From contig CALVBP010000010.1 of the NCBI GenBank assembly GCA_944325825.1, positions 1 through 63,509 on the forward strand: DNA of 63,509 bases, written 5' to 3'. This stretch comes from Candidatus Gastranaerophilales bacterium (GTDB taxonomy: Bacteria > Cyanobacteriota > Vampirovibrionia > Gastranaerophilales > Gastranaerophilaceae). Shown piece by piece: positions 34,335-42,191 of this stretch. A model generated the notes under the pieces. The model did not search any database. It was not told the origin of the DNA and was given only the letters and a program-made list of their open reading frames with translations. A program made the translations under genes and the position numbers. The stretch's first letter is position 1; the number at the start of each line of letters is the position of its first letter.

Positions 34335-35177
34335 TTGGATTTAATACAATCAATATTAATGGGTTTTATGCAGGGGTTGAGCGAGTTTTTGCCAATTTCA
34401 AGCTCTGCGCATCTTGTTTTTACGTCTAATTTTTATAAAGTTTTTAAAGGAATAGAAATTGTTCAGGAATCAAATCAGGAAGTTTTTCTTGATATAATGC
34501 TTCATTTAGGAACCCTGATTGCGGTTTTGATATTTTTTAGAAAAGACGTTATGAATATTTTAAGAGCGCTCTATTTCGGATTTAAAAACAAGGATTATGA
34601 AAACACGGAATTTAAACTCGGTCTGTATATTATTCTCGGTACGATAATAACTGTTTTGATTGCATACCCTTTGCATGAAACCGCAGGAAGTTTGGTTTTT
34701 AGACCTGATATTGTGGGGATTTTGCTTATACTTACAGGAATTTTACTTTTGTCAAGTGAATATTATTCCAAAAAACATCCTAATAAAAAGCCGGTTTTAT
34801 TGAAGAATTCAATAGTTATTGCGATAGCTCAAGGTTTGGCAGCTCTTCCGGGATTTTCAAGGTCAGGTTTAACCATTGCAGCGGGGCTTTTTGCCGGAAT
34901 TGACAGAACAACAGCTGCAAGATACTCATTTTTGCTTTCTATACCTATAATTCTCGGCGCATCTATGGTCTATCCGATGGTAAAAATTGATTTTCATGAA
35001 GCATTATCTTATAACTGGACTGCAATAATCGCAGGAACGCTGGTTTCTGCCGTGGTTGGATATCTGTGTATAAAATATTTTATAAAATTTGTTTCAAAAT
35101 TTTCACTTGCAGTTTTTGGCTATTATTGTGTAGTAGTCGGAATTTTTACATTTATATTTTTTATGGGGAGGGTGTAA
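34335..35177 (+). CDS. uppP: undecaprenyl-diphosphatase (bacitracin resistance protein)
   Basis: 280 residues with about eight membrane segments. It removes a phosphate from undecaprenyl pyrophosphate so the lipid carrier can be reused for peptidoglycan and O-antigen assembly. The motif QGLSEFLPISSSAHL and the GFSRSG motif are intact. The start is TTG, with GAGAGGGGG four bases upstream. Three bases separate it from deoC. Confidence 0.94.
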   Translation: MDLIQSILMGFMQGLSEFLPISSSAHLVFTSNFYKVFKGIEIVQESNQEVFLDIMLHLGTLIAVLIFFRKDVMNILRALYFGFKNKDYENTEFKLGLYIILGTIITVLIAYPLHETAGSLVFRPDIVGILLILTGILLLSSEYYSKKHPNKKPVLLKNSIVIAIAQGLAALPGFSRSGLTIAAGLFAGIDRTTAARYSFLLSIPIILGASMVYPMVKIDFHEALSYNWTAIIAGTLVSAVVGYLCIKYFIKFVSKFSLAVFGYYCVVVGIFTFIFFMGRV

Positions 35178-35179
35178 AT

Positions 35180-35833
35180 ATGGAATTAAATAAGTATATT
35201 GAACATACACTTCTTAAACAGGATGCAACTAAAGAAGAGATTATAAAACTTCTTGATGAAGCGAAAAATTACAAATTTTTCGGAGTTTGTGTAAATCCTG
35301 TTAATGTAAAATTGGCAAAAGATTACCTTAAAGATACAGATGTAAAAATAGTTACTGTTATTGGTTTCCCTCTCGGTCAGTCAACAAGAGAGATTAAAGT
35401 CCTTGAAACTATTGATGCCGTCAAAAACGGTGCAGATGAAATTGATATGGTAATAAATGACGGCAAACTTAAGGATGGCGACTTTTCTTACGTTAGAGAT
35501 GAAATCGCTGCAGTTAAAATGGCATGTCAGGGAAAAAATCTAAAAGTTATTCTGGAAACAGACCTGCTAAATAAAACAGAAATAAAAAAAGCTTGTGAAC
35601 TTTGTATTGAAGCAGGAGCTGATTTTGTCAAGACTTCAACCGGTTTTGTTAAAGACGGGGTTGGTGCTAAAGAGGAAGATGTCAAACTGATGTACGAAAC
35701 CGTAAAAGATTCAGGTCTTAAGGTTAAAGCTTCAGGCGGAATCAGGGATAAAGAAACAGCACTTAAAATGATAGATGCGGGTGCTTCTCGTCTTGGTACG
35801 AGTTCCGGAGTAAAAATCTGTATTGATGGTTAG
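35180..35833 (+). CDS. deoC: deoxyribose-phosphate aldolase
   Basis: 217 residues. Cleaves 2-deoxyribose 5-phosphate to glyceraldehyde 3-phosphate and acetaldehyde in deoxynucleoside salvage. The Schiff-base lysine is in FVKTSTGF, the proton-relay lysine in KVKASGGIRD, and the EIDMVIN motif carries the catalytic Asp. The start at 35180 follows GGGGAGGG; a longer in-frame frame would run through uppP and is not used. A terminator follows about 95 bases downstream. Confidence 0.95.
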   Translation: MELNKYIEHTLLKQDATKEEIIKLLDEAKNYKFFGVCVNPVNVKLAKDYLKDTDVKIVTVIGFPLGQSTREIKVLETIDAVKNGADEIDMVINDGKLKDGDFSYVRDEIAAVKMACQGKNLKVILETDLLNKTEIKKACELCIEAGADFVKTSTGFVKDGVGAKEEDVKLMYETVKDSGLKVKASGGIRDKETALKMIDAGASRLGTSSGVKICIDG

Positions 35834-35877
35834 GACTTTAAGACTAGCTCTCGAATAAGTAAAAAGTTTAATGTTTT

Positions 35878-35923
35878 GATGAGGGTTTGAGTTTAATATT
35901 ATATAGAATCCTCATCGCTCAAA
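35878..35923 (+). other. possible H-type RNA pseudoknot
   Basis: GATGAGG (35878-35884) pairs with CCTCATC (35910-35916), and TTTGAG (35886-35891) pairs with CTCAAA (35918-35923). The order A-B-A'-B' is that of an H-type pseudoknot. It lies directly before the deoC terminator hairpin. It may be chance; no function is known. Confidence 0.3.
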
Positions 35924-35927
35924 TTTT

Positions 35928-35957
35928 CCTCTCTTTTTGTAAGAGAGGTTTTTTTTC
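35928..35957 (+). terminator. terminator of the deoC transcript
   Basis: Eight-bp stem CCTCTCTT / AAGAGAGG with a five-base loop, followed by eight or more T. Confidence 0.92.
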
Positions 35958-36079
35958 TTTTTATCCTTGTTTATTTCCTCTTGTAATTGCGGCCTTTGAG
36001 TCAGGAGCTGACAATGCGGGATAACATCCCCGCTCTAATTCTCTGCAAGCATGGCACTACTGCCCAAGGTAAATTATTT

Positions 36080-36165
36080 TGTCATGCTGAATTTATTTCA
36101 GCATCTTACCAATTTGGGGTTATATTTGCTTTCTGGCAAGATTCCGAAATAAGTTCGGGATGGCA
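36080..36165. repeat. 86-bp palindromic element, copy B
   Basis: Arms 36080-36111 and 36134-36165 around a 22-base loop, the same 32-22-32 plan as copy A at 6934-7019. The loop ends TTATATTTGCTTTC, the reverse complement of the copy A loop, so the element is inserted in the opposite orientation. The arms differ in compensating ways that keep each arm's own hairpin. Confidence 0.85.
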
Positions 36166-36174
36166 CTTTTACCC

Positions 36175-36756
36175 CTATCTGGTTGTTTGGATAAACAAGC
36201 TGATTAAATCATTCAAAGCTGAGTATTGTTTTTGATAACTTTGAGATTGTTTTTCAAGGGTAAGAATTTGTTTTTTATATTCCTGAATAGTACCCTGACA
36301 TTCTCTTGCGGATACTTTAAGGTTTTCCTGTACCTGTTGAGCATCTTGCAGAACACTTTTCATGGAGATTCCGAGAGCTTCCATAGTCTGCTTGATGATT
36401 TGAGCTCCGGTATGTCTTGAAACTCCGCTTGGAAGTTGGGAAATAAGCTTTCTTAAAACTGCAATATTAGCAGGCATTTCAAATCCGTCTGAAGAAGGCT
36501 CGCTTACAGTATTTTGAATAACCGGTTCTGAGAATAATGGTTCTTTTTCTTCTTCTATATCATCAAAGAAACTGCTTGTTTTATCATTTTGAGCCGGTTC
36601 AGAGAAGAAATCTTCTTTTGTATTAAAATCTTGCGGTGCGGAAACCGGTTCTTCATTAAAACTGATAGATTCTGTTTCTTCCGGAATATCAATACTTTCA
36701 GCTTGTTTTTTTAATGCTTCGACTATTTTTTTACCGACGCTTTCATTATTCAACAT
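36175..36756 (-). CDS. hypothetical acidic protein with C-terminal coiled coil
   Basis: 193 residues. The first 100 are acidic and low-complexity (repeated S-E-P and F-F-D-D patterns), probably disordered. A folded helical part then begins at PANIAVLRKLISQLPSGV and ends in a coiled coil of about 60 residues (QDAQQVQENLKV to SLFIQTTR). The start is the ATG at 36756 with GAGGGAG six bases upstream. It is cytoplasmic; the layout recalls scaffold or cell-pole proteins, but no family is recognised. Confidence 0.75.
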   Translation of the reverse strand: MLNNESVGKKIVEALKKQAESIDIPEETESISFNEEPVSAPQDFNTKEDFFSEPAQNDKTSSFFDDIEEEKEPLFSEPVIQNTVSEPSSDGFEMPANIAVLRKLISQLPSGVSRHTGAQIIKQTMEALGISMKSVLQDAQQVQENLKVSARECQGTIQEYKKQILTLEKQSQSYQKQYSALNDLISLFIQTTR

Positions 36757-37027
36757 AGTGTTCTCCCTCAATATTTTACTGAAATAATTATATGTTAAAC
36801 ATTTTTAAAATCCAATTATTATTATAATTATTGTTATTTTTCGTAATAATTTTAACGGGATAATTTAATGGTATTATATTAAAGATTTCAGTGAAATTTG
36901 GTATAAATATTTTACGGGACAACAGTGCCTGACGGAGAGGGGTTGGGAATGACGGGGGTAAATGATGGGGGTAAATAAACTTTCCCCCTCCCAAACTCGG
37001 GGAGGGTAGGGGAGGGGAGCAAAGATT

Positions 37028-37108
37028 TGTCACCCTGAACTTGATTCAGGGTCTATCAATTCAATAAAAATTAACATTGATAGATTCCGGGTCAAAGCCC
37101 GGAATGAC
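37028..37108. repeat. palindromic element, second subfamily
   Basis: Arms 37028-37058 (TGTCACCCTGAA... to CTATCA) and 37078-37108 (TGATAG... to GAATGAC) around a 19-base A/T-rich loop. Each arm folds into its own hairpin (CCTGAA/TTCAGG and CCGGG/CCCGG). The design matches the 86-bp element at 6934 and 36080, but the sequence is diverged. Confidence 0.75.
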
Positions 37109-37247
37109 TGGGGTAAATGATGGGGGTAAATAAACTTTCCCCCTCCCTGGGCGGGAGGACTCCCTCCCCAACTCGGGGAGGGTAGGGGAGCAATCACAGG
37201 CATTTTTCGGTAGAAAAATGCAGCAGTGCGTTGTTTTTCTTTCTTGT

Positions 37248-37293
37248 CCAACATTCTTTCTTTTTTTATCGCAAGAAAAAGAAAGAATGTTGG
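37248..37293. repeat. 18-bp perfect inverted repeat
   Basis: Arms 37248-37265 (CCAACATTCTTTCTTTTT) and 37276-37293 around ten bases. The sequence style resembles the inverted repeat at 7093-7125. There is no adjacent gene end to explain it as a terminator. Confidence 0.8.
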
Positions 37294-37327
37294 TGCAGGG
37301 TACGGGGCGGCATTAGCCCCGATACAA

Positions 37328-37367
37328 AATCAACATTAATAGATTCCGGCTCGGGGGCCGGAATGAC
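37328..37367. repeat. half copy of the second palindromic element
   Basis: Contains the loop end (AACATTAATAGATTCC) and one arm hairpin (CCGGC/GCCGG then GAATGAC) of the element at 37028-37108, without the other arm. Confidence 0.65.
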
Positions 37368-37403
37368 GGGGGTAAATGTCGGGGGTAAATGACAGAGATA
37401 AAT

Positions 37404-38975
37404 TTATCCCTTACTCCTTGCACTTTCACCACCTTTTTTAATATTGACATTCAGGAAAAATGCGAGCGGAGTCATTAAAAACGCTACAAGTGCAAAAAGA
37501 GCAAAAGCATCGGAGTATGCAAAGATTTTAGACTGAGTTATAAGCTGGTTATAATAAACTGCTCCAGCCTTATGAACAGCGCTTATTTCCGGCAGGCTGC
37601 TCATAAAATTATGGGTCATAACCGATAATCTATGATAGAATACAGGATTTGTACCGGCAAGATTCTCCACAAGATAGGTTTGGTGTACCTGAGATAACCT
37701 TGCAACCATTGTGGACGATAATGAGATGCTCAAAACAGTTGCTACGCTTTTTGCCAGGCTGTGAAGTCCTGCACCGTCTGATAGCTGTGACTTTGGCAAA
37801 GTTCCCAGTACAAGTCCTGATGTGGGTATAAATGTCAGTATTACGCCGACTCCAAGTATTACGTTAGGCAGTACAATAAACCCGAACGATGTCATTAAAG
37901 TAAGATTTGTGTAATAGAATGTCGAGATTCCTATTAGTATGAACCCAAAAGCGATTAGCAGCCGGTTATCAACTTTTGCTACAATATAGTCAATTATGCA
38001 TAACATTATAAGGCAGGAGATTACCCTAGGCGCAAGAGATAAGCCTCCTAAATACGCGGTATAGTCCATAATACTTTGTAAATATTTCGGCAGTAAAACA
38101 ATTGTTACATAAATAATCATATTAACGAAAGATGCAAGGCAGGTTCCTATTGCAAAATTTTTATCTTTAAATATTCTTATGTTAACCATAGGGTTTTTAT
38201 ATTCAATTTCCCAGACGACAAAAAATACAAAAGAAAAAATAGAAATTCCGCTCAGCCAGCAAATCCAGGTAGTGTCAAACCAGTTGTACTGTTCTCCTTT
38301 ATCAAGAACAACCTGCATTGAAAACATCCAGACAGCAAGCAGACTGAACCCAATCATATCTACTTTTTTAGGTTTTATTCTTTCTTCTTTTTCGGGAATA
38401 AAGAAATGGATAAGAAAGCAGGATATAATTCCGACAGGGATATTGGTTAAATAAATCCACTGCCAGTTGGAATTATCGACGATAAATCCCCCGACAGTAG
38501 GTCCCATGATGGATGAAACCATAACTGCCAGCGCAAACAGCGCCATTGCTCGCCCTCGATGTTCAAACGGAAAGCTGGATATAAGTATAGCCTGGGATAT
38601 AGGCATAAGAGGACCGCCGCCAATTCCTTGTATAACTCTTCCCAGAACCATCATATTTAGACTCGGCGCAAAGGCACACATAAGAGACCCTATCGTGAAG
38701 ATGCTTATAAATGTTTTTAAGAAATTTACACGTCCCATCAGGTTCTCAAACCAGGCAGTGAGCGGGAGCATAGTTGCGTTTGCTACCATATAGCTTGTAA
38801 TAACCCAATTCGCCTCATCTAAAGTTGCACCGAAATAACCGGCTATGTGAGGAATTGCTACGTTCGTTTCTGATGTTGCAAGCATAGCAAATGCTGTCGG
38901 CAAAAGTATGGTTACGGAAATAAGCCATATAGGCACATTACTCTCTTTCTCGACTATTACACCTTCCGAACTCAT
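37404..38975 (-). CDS. DHA2-family MFS drug exporter (EmrB/QacA type)
   Basis: 523 residues with about 14 membrane segments. Proton-driven efflux of hydrophobic compounds across the inner membrane. Typical features are the N-terminal segment with A-T-S-E-T-N-V-A-I-P-H-I-A (helix 1 motif D1), NWVITSYMVANA, the motif RVIQGIGGGPLMPISQAI (motif C/B region) and SIMGPTVGGFIVDNSNWQWIYLTNIP. In Gram-negatives EmrB works with a membrane-fusion protein and an outer-membrane channel; neither is adjacent here. Confidence 0.92.
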   Translation of the reverse strand: MSSEGVIVEKESNVPIWLISVTILLPTAFAMLATSETNVAIPHIAGYFGATLDEANWVITSYMVANATMLPLTAWFENLMGRVNFLKTFISIFTIGSLMCAFAPSLNMMVLGRVIQGIGGGPLMPISQAILISSFPFEHRGRAMALFALAVMVSSIMGPTVGGFIVDNSNWQWIYLTNIPVGIISCFLIHFFIPEKEERIKPKKVDMIGFSLLAVWMFSMQVVLDKGEQYNWFDTTWICWLSGISIFSFVFFVVWEIEYKNPMVNIRIFKDKNFAIGTCLASFVNMIIYVTIVLLPKYLQSIMDYTAYLGGLSLAPRVISCLIMLCIIDYIVAKVDNRLLIAFGFILIGISTFYYTNLTLMTSFGFIVLPNVILGVGVILTFIPTSGLVLGTLPKSQLSDGAGLHSLAKSVATVLSISLSSTMVARLSQVHQTYLVENLAGTNPVFYHRLSVMTHNFMSSLPEISAVHKAGAVYYNQLITQSKIFAYSDAFALFALVAFLMTPLAFFLNVNIKKGGESARSKG

Positions 38976-39048
38976 AACAAGAATTTTAACACCAATAAAA
39001 AAAAGAGGTAATATGATTTTATTGAAAAAGTAAAATGTTTTAATTGAT

Positions 39049-39420
39049 TTAAATTACAAACATTTTTAAATATCTTTTTTTCATGCTTTCAGTGATTTCA
39101 CAATCAAGATTTCTTGCATAGAGCGGAATCAACTTCATTATTGTACCGAGACTTAAACCTGGTTCTTCTTTTAAAATTCTTCTCAGGGCCTTTCTCCCGT
39201 TAGAATCCAGTTCTCTGTCTAATTGTACGAGTGAATTCCAAAACCTTTTCTTAGAAGCCGTGTCAGATAAAATTTCAGAGTTTTTTGTAAATGAATCTGT
39301 TGCAGGTTCTGTAATCTTAACAATATTTTTGAGCGATTGACCTTTAAATGATAAGACATTTGAAGACAAAAATTTCTTATGATTTGCCGGATATGGATGG
39401 ATATTTGTTAAATTATTCAT
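39049..39420 (-). CDS. small tagged protein (LSFKG)
   Basis: 123 residues. The N-terminal polar stretch leads to LSFKG at residues 23-27, a clear form of the shared tag. The C-terminal 55 residues (LDSNGRKALRRILKEEP, KLIPLYARNLDCEITESM) are plainly related to the C-terminus of the neighbouring protein at 39529-40728 (LDANQKTVLKQLLNERP, ELLPLYVKNAGKEVTDEM). It is soluble, with no signal peptide. The function is unknown. The two genes lie on the same strand 108 bases apart, with a palindromic terminator between. Confidence 0.75.
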   Translation of the reverse strand: MNNLTNIHPYPANHKKFLSSNVLSFKGQSLKNIVKITEPATDSFTKNSEILSDTASKKRFWNSLVQLDRELDSNGRKALRRILKEEPGLSLGTIMKLIPLYARNLDCEITESMKKRYLKMFVI

Positions 39421-39460
39421 TTCAGAACCTTTCTATAATTTATGTAATTGTTTTGAGATT

Positions 39461-39493
39461 AAATAAGGTCAATTTTTAAAATTGACCTTATTT
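39461..39493 (-). terminator. palindromic terminator between two tagged genes
   Basis: Sixteen-bp stem (39461-39476 / 39478-39493) with a single-base centre, A/T-rich ends. It lies after the minus-strand gene ending at 39529 and before the next minus-strand gene. Confidence 0.7.
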
Positions 39494-39528
39494 TTGTAAA
39501 GATTTACAAAACTCCATTTTTGTTGATT

Positions 39529-40728
39529 TTAAACGGTCGTATCAAGTTTGAAAACTTTTGCAAGCGGGTCTTTGTTTATTTTTATCATTTCATCTGTAAC
39601 TTCTTTACCTGCATTTTTTACGTACAGAGGGAGTAATTCTTTAATAACTTTTAAATCTTTTGTTGGTCTTTCATTGAGAAGCTGCTTGAGTACAGTTTTT
39701 TGGTTCGCATCTAATGAGTCGACAAACTTGATAAAAGCATATGTATCAATATTTTCCTTTGAGGTATCTTCTGTAATATTATTGTATTTTTTGAAGAGTT
39801 CGGCATCTTTAATATGATTATTAACAAATTTTGCAGAAGAATTTATTTGTAAAAGAGTTTTAACCTCTTCAGGATTTTCTTTGTATGTTTCAATTAATTC
39901 AGGTATTTGATAGGCTCCCAGCTTTATTAAATCTTCAATGCATTCTTTGTGCTCGTTATATACCGGAGCGAGTTCAATGATATTATTTATGTCAAATGTT
40001 CTGCCATATTTGTCTACTTTTGTTTCAGCCAGTGCCTTAACTTCTTTCGGATATTTTTCATAGGTTTCAGCTAATTTTGCAACACCTAAGGGTTCAAATC
40101 TTTTATAACCTTTATCATCTTTCATCTCAAATAACTCTTTTGTTGCCTGAGGGTATTTATCGTAGGCTTTCATTAATTCAACGGCTTCTCCCGGCCCTGC
40201 ACCAAAGTAGTCTATTAATTCCGGATTTTTTTCAAATTTCTCTGCAAAGTATTTGACGTTGTCACCTTCCAGGGTATCATGCATTGGACCATACTTGTTT
40301 TCAATAGCATTTGCAAAGAGGTATGCTTTTACAGGGTTCTCTTTTGCATATTCATTAATTTGAATAATTGCTTCTTTGGAAAAATTGAGGGTTTCAAAAT
40401 CACGGCCCAGTACTGAGAATTCATGAGTTCTGGTACTAAGAGTTTTAACAAGTTCAGGATTTTCTTGCATTATCTGCTCAAATTTTAAATCAATAGGATT
40501 TTTTGCTTTATCTGAATCAATTTCCTTATTGACGGTAGCGTTACGTAACCCGAAAAAAGCTGCCATTGATGCTGCCATTGCAGAAAGAGCCGGGATAGTT
40601 TTTTTAGCTGCGGCTGTTTTGAGTTTGCCTTTAAATGCCGGTGCGCTTACCGGCTGCTGCGGTTCAGTCTGTGCTTTTAAAGAAGAGTAACTATAATCAG
40701 CATAATTGAGTCCTGAAATCTTGTTCAT
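39529..40728 (-). CDS. tagged helical-repeat protein (PAFKG)
   Basis: 399 residues. The N-terminus MNKISGLN leads through a Pro/Gln-rich stretch to PAFKG at residues 30-34. A weakly hydrophobic segment (TIPALSAMAASMAAFFG, about 42-60) follows. The rest is a long array of short helical units with recurring P-x-x-[VLT]-x-x-[LF] spacing (NPELVKTL, NPVKAYLF, YPQATKELF, YPKEVKAL, NPEEVKTL). It ends in the domain shared with the smaller neighbour. No catalytic motif is seen; a binding or scaffold role is likely but inferred. Confidence 0.78.
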   Translation of the reverse strand: MNKISGLNYADYSYSSLKAQTEPQQPVSAPAFKGKLKTAAAKKTIPALSAMAASMAAFFGLRNATVNKEIDSDKAKNPIDLKFEQIMQENPELVKTLSTRTHEFSVLGRDFETLNFSKEAIIQINEYAKENPVKAYLFANAIENKYGPMHDTLEGDNVKYFAEKFEKNPELIDYFGAGPGEAVELMKAYDKYPQATKELFEMKDDKGYKRFEPLGVAKLAETYEKYPKEVKALAETKVDKYGRTFDINNIIELAPVYNEHKECIEDLIKLGAYQIPELIETYKENPEEVKTLLQINSSAKFVNNHIKDAELFKKYNNITEDTSKENIDTYAFIKFVDSLDANQKTVLKQLLNERPTKDLKVIKELLPLYVKNAGKEVTDEMIKINKDPLAKVFKLDTTV

Positions 40729-40917
40729 AAAAATCCTTTCAAAAATTTACTTCACACTTCTATGAGCATGATAAGTCAGGTCATATTTTAGAATTGATAA
40801 ACTTTAATCAAATCTTTACAAAACTTTACCTGTCTGTCTTGCCGTTAATGTTTGACTAAGAGTTGCTCTAAAGTATAAAATAGGAATTAATAATATGATA
40901 AATATTGATAGGTAAAA

Positions 40918-42144
40918 ATGAAAAGAAGAGAATTTATTATAAATTCAGCTCTTACGCTCGGGGGTACTGCACTTCTTGCAGGATGCGGCAAGCACGATAT
41001 TATACTTTCAGAGAATCAGGTTGCAAAAAGAAAGTTTAAAGACTTAAGCGTTCCGCTTCTGGGTTTTGGATGTATGAGACTCCCTATGCGTGGGGATAAT
41101 GTTGATATGAATGAGCTTGAAAAAATGGTTGAGTATGCTATGAAGCATGGTGCTAACTATTTTGATACGGCCTATATGTATGTGGATGGTAAATCTGAAA
41201 CAGCTATGGGAAAAGTCCTTAGTAATTATCATAGAAAGGATTTGATAATTGCCGACAAAAGTCCTGCTATGTATATGAAATCAAAAGATGATGTGAAACG
41301 CATTTTTGAAGAACAATTAAAAAAATGCAAAACAGACTATTTTGATTTTTATATGGTGCATAATATTAACAGGAACACGGTTAATAACTACAGAAACTTT
41401 GAAATGTTTAATCAGCTTAACGAATTCAAAAGGCAGGGCCTTGTTAAATATGTTGGATTTTCATTTCACGGAACTCCTGAAATGCTTAGAGAGGTTGCAC
41501 CGGAGCATCATTGGGATTTTGCGCAGCTTCAGATTAACTACCTTGACTGGGATGTAGTAAAAGCGCATGAACAGTATGATATAGTTCAAGCTCAGAAAAT
41601 TCCGGTAATAGTTATGGAGCCTTTAAGAGGGGGCGGGCTGGTTGATTTAAAAGCCGGGGCTTTAGCAAAGTTAAAGCAGCATTATCCGGATACGACTCCG
41701 GCTGAATTCGGTTTGAGATGGGCTGCCAGCAGAAGCAATGTAATAACAGTTTTAAGCGGTATGAGCAATTTAAAACAAATGCAGGAAAATATTCAAACAT
41801 TTATCAGCTATAAAGATATGACAGAAGAAGAAAATAAAGTAGCAGATGAAATTGCAAAAATTATTCAATCCAATGGCGAGATTAATTGTACTGCTTGTAA
41901 ATATTGCATGGAACTTTGTCCGAGAGGTATAAATATTCCGGCAGCATTTGCTCTTTATAATCAATATAAAGTTACAAAGAACAAGAGCATATTTTCGATG
42001 TATTACAGTACGCTTGCCGAATCCGAAAAGCCGGACAAGTGTATTAAGTGCGGTCTTTGTAATAAAAACTGCCCTCAGTCTTTAGATATCCCTACCCTCC
42101 TTGCAAAAGTTGAGAAAACTTACGAAGAAATTTCAAAGGGGTAA
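40918..42144 (+). CDS. Tat-exported aldo/keto reductase lipoprotein with ferredoxin domain
   Basis: 408 residues. It begins with a twin-arginine signal (KRREFI) ending in a lipobox LLAGC (Cys23), so the folded enzyme should be exported by Tat and lipid-anchored on the outer face of the inner membrane. The aldo/keto reductase barrel shows the catalytic Asp and Tyr (FDTAYMYV), Lys (IADKS) and His (MVHN). The C-terminal part carries two 4Fe-4S motifs (CTACKYCMELCP and CIKCGLCNKNCP). It heads an operon with a polyferredoxin, tatA and tatC, which supply electrons and export. Confidence 0.9.
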   Translation: MKRREFIINSALTLGGTALLAGCGKHDIILSENQVAKRKFKDLSVPLLGFGCMRLPMRGDNVDMNELEKMVEYAMKHGANYFDTAYMYVDGKSETAMGKVLSNYHRKDLIIADKSPAMYMKSKDDVKRIFEEQLKKCKTDYFDFYMVHNINRNTVNNYRNFEMFNQLNEFKRQGLVKYVGFSFHGTPEMLREVAPEHHWDFAQLQINYLDWDVVKAHEQYDIVQAQKIPVIVMEPLRGGGLVDLKAGALAKLKQHYPDTTPAEFGLRWAASRSNVITVLSGMSNLKQMQENIQTFISYKDMTEEENKVADEIAKIIQSNGEINCTACKYCMELCPRGINIPAAFALYNQYKVTKNKSIFSMYYSTLAESEKPDKCIKCGLCNKNCPQSLDIPTLLAKVEKTYEEISKG

Positions 42145-42191
42145 AGGGGTAAATACGCAAGTGAAAACTAAGTGATGGATAGGGTGCAGGC

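Larger units (their letters stand above)
35834..36174. other. gap between deoC and the minus-strand coiled-coil gene
   Basis: No gene is visible. It holds a possible pseudoknot (35878-35923), a terminator (35928-35957), about 120 bases without recognised structure, and copy B of the 86-bp palindromic element, which ends nine bases before the stop codon of the next gene. Confidence 0.8.
36772..37403. other. repeat island of 632 bases
   Basis: No supported gene. It holds a palindromic element of the same general design as the 86-bp element (37028-37108), a half element (37328-37367), and repeated GGGGGTAAATGATGGGGGTAAAT-like stretches at about 36955-36980, 37108-37135 and 37365-37390. Each of the first two is followed by a C-rich/G-rich hairpin (TTTCCCCCTCCC ... 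GGGGAGGGTAGGGGA). A long palindrome lies at 37248-37293. Proline/glycine-rich open frames here are by-products of the repeats. Confidence 0.8.

Noticed and set aside
36788..37254. Pro/Gly-rich open frames on the minus strand
   Set aside because: They are translations of the G/C-rich repeat units and hairpins of the repeat island; the two frames repeat the same phrases.
36772..37403. Insertion sequence or prophage remnant
   Set aside because: No transposase, integrase or phage gene fragments are seen in any frame; only non-coding repeats.
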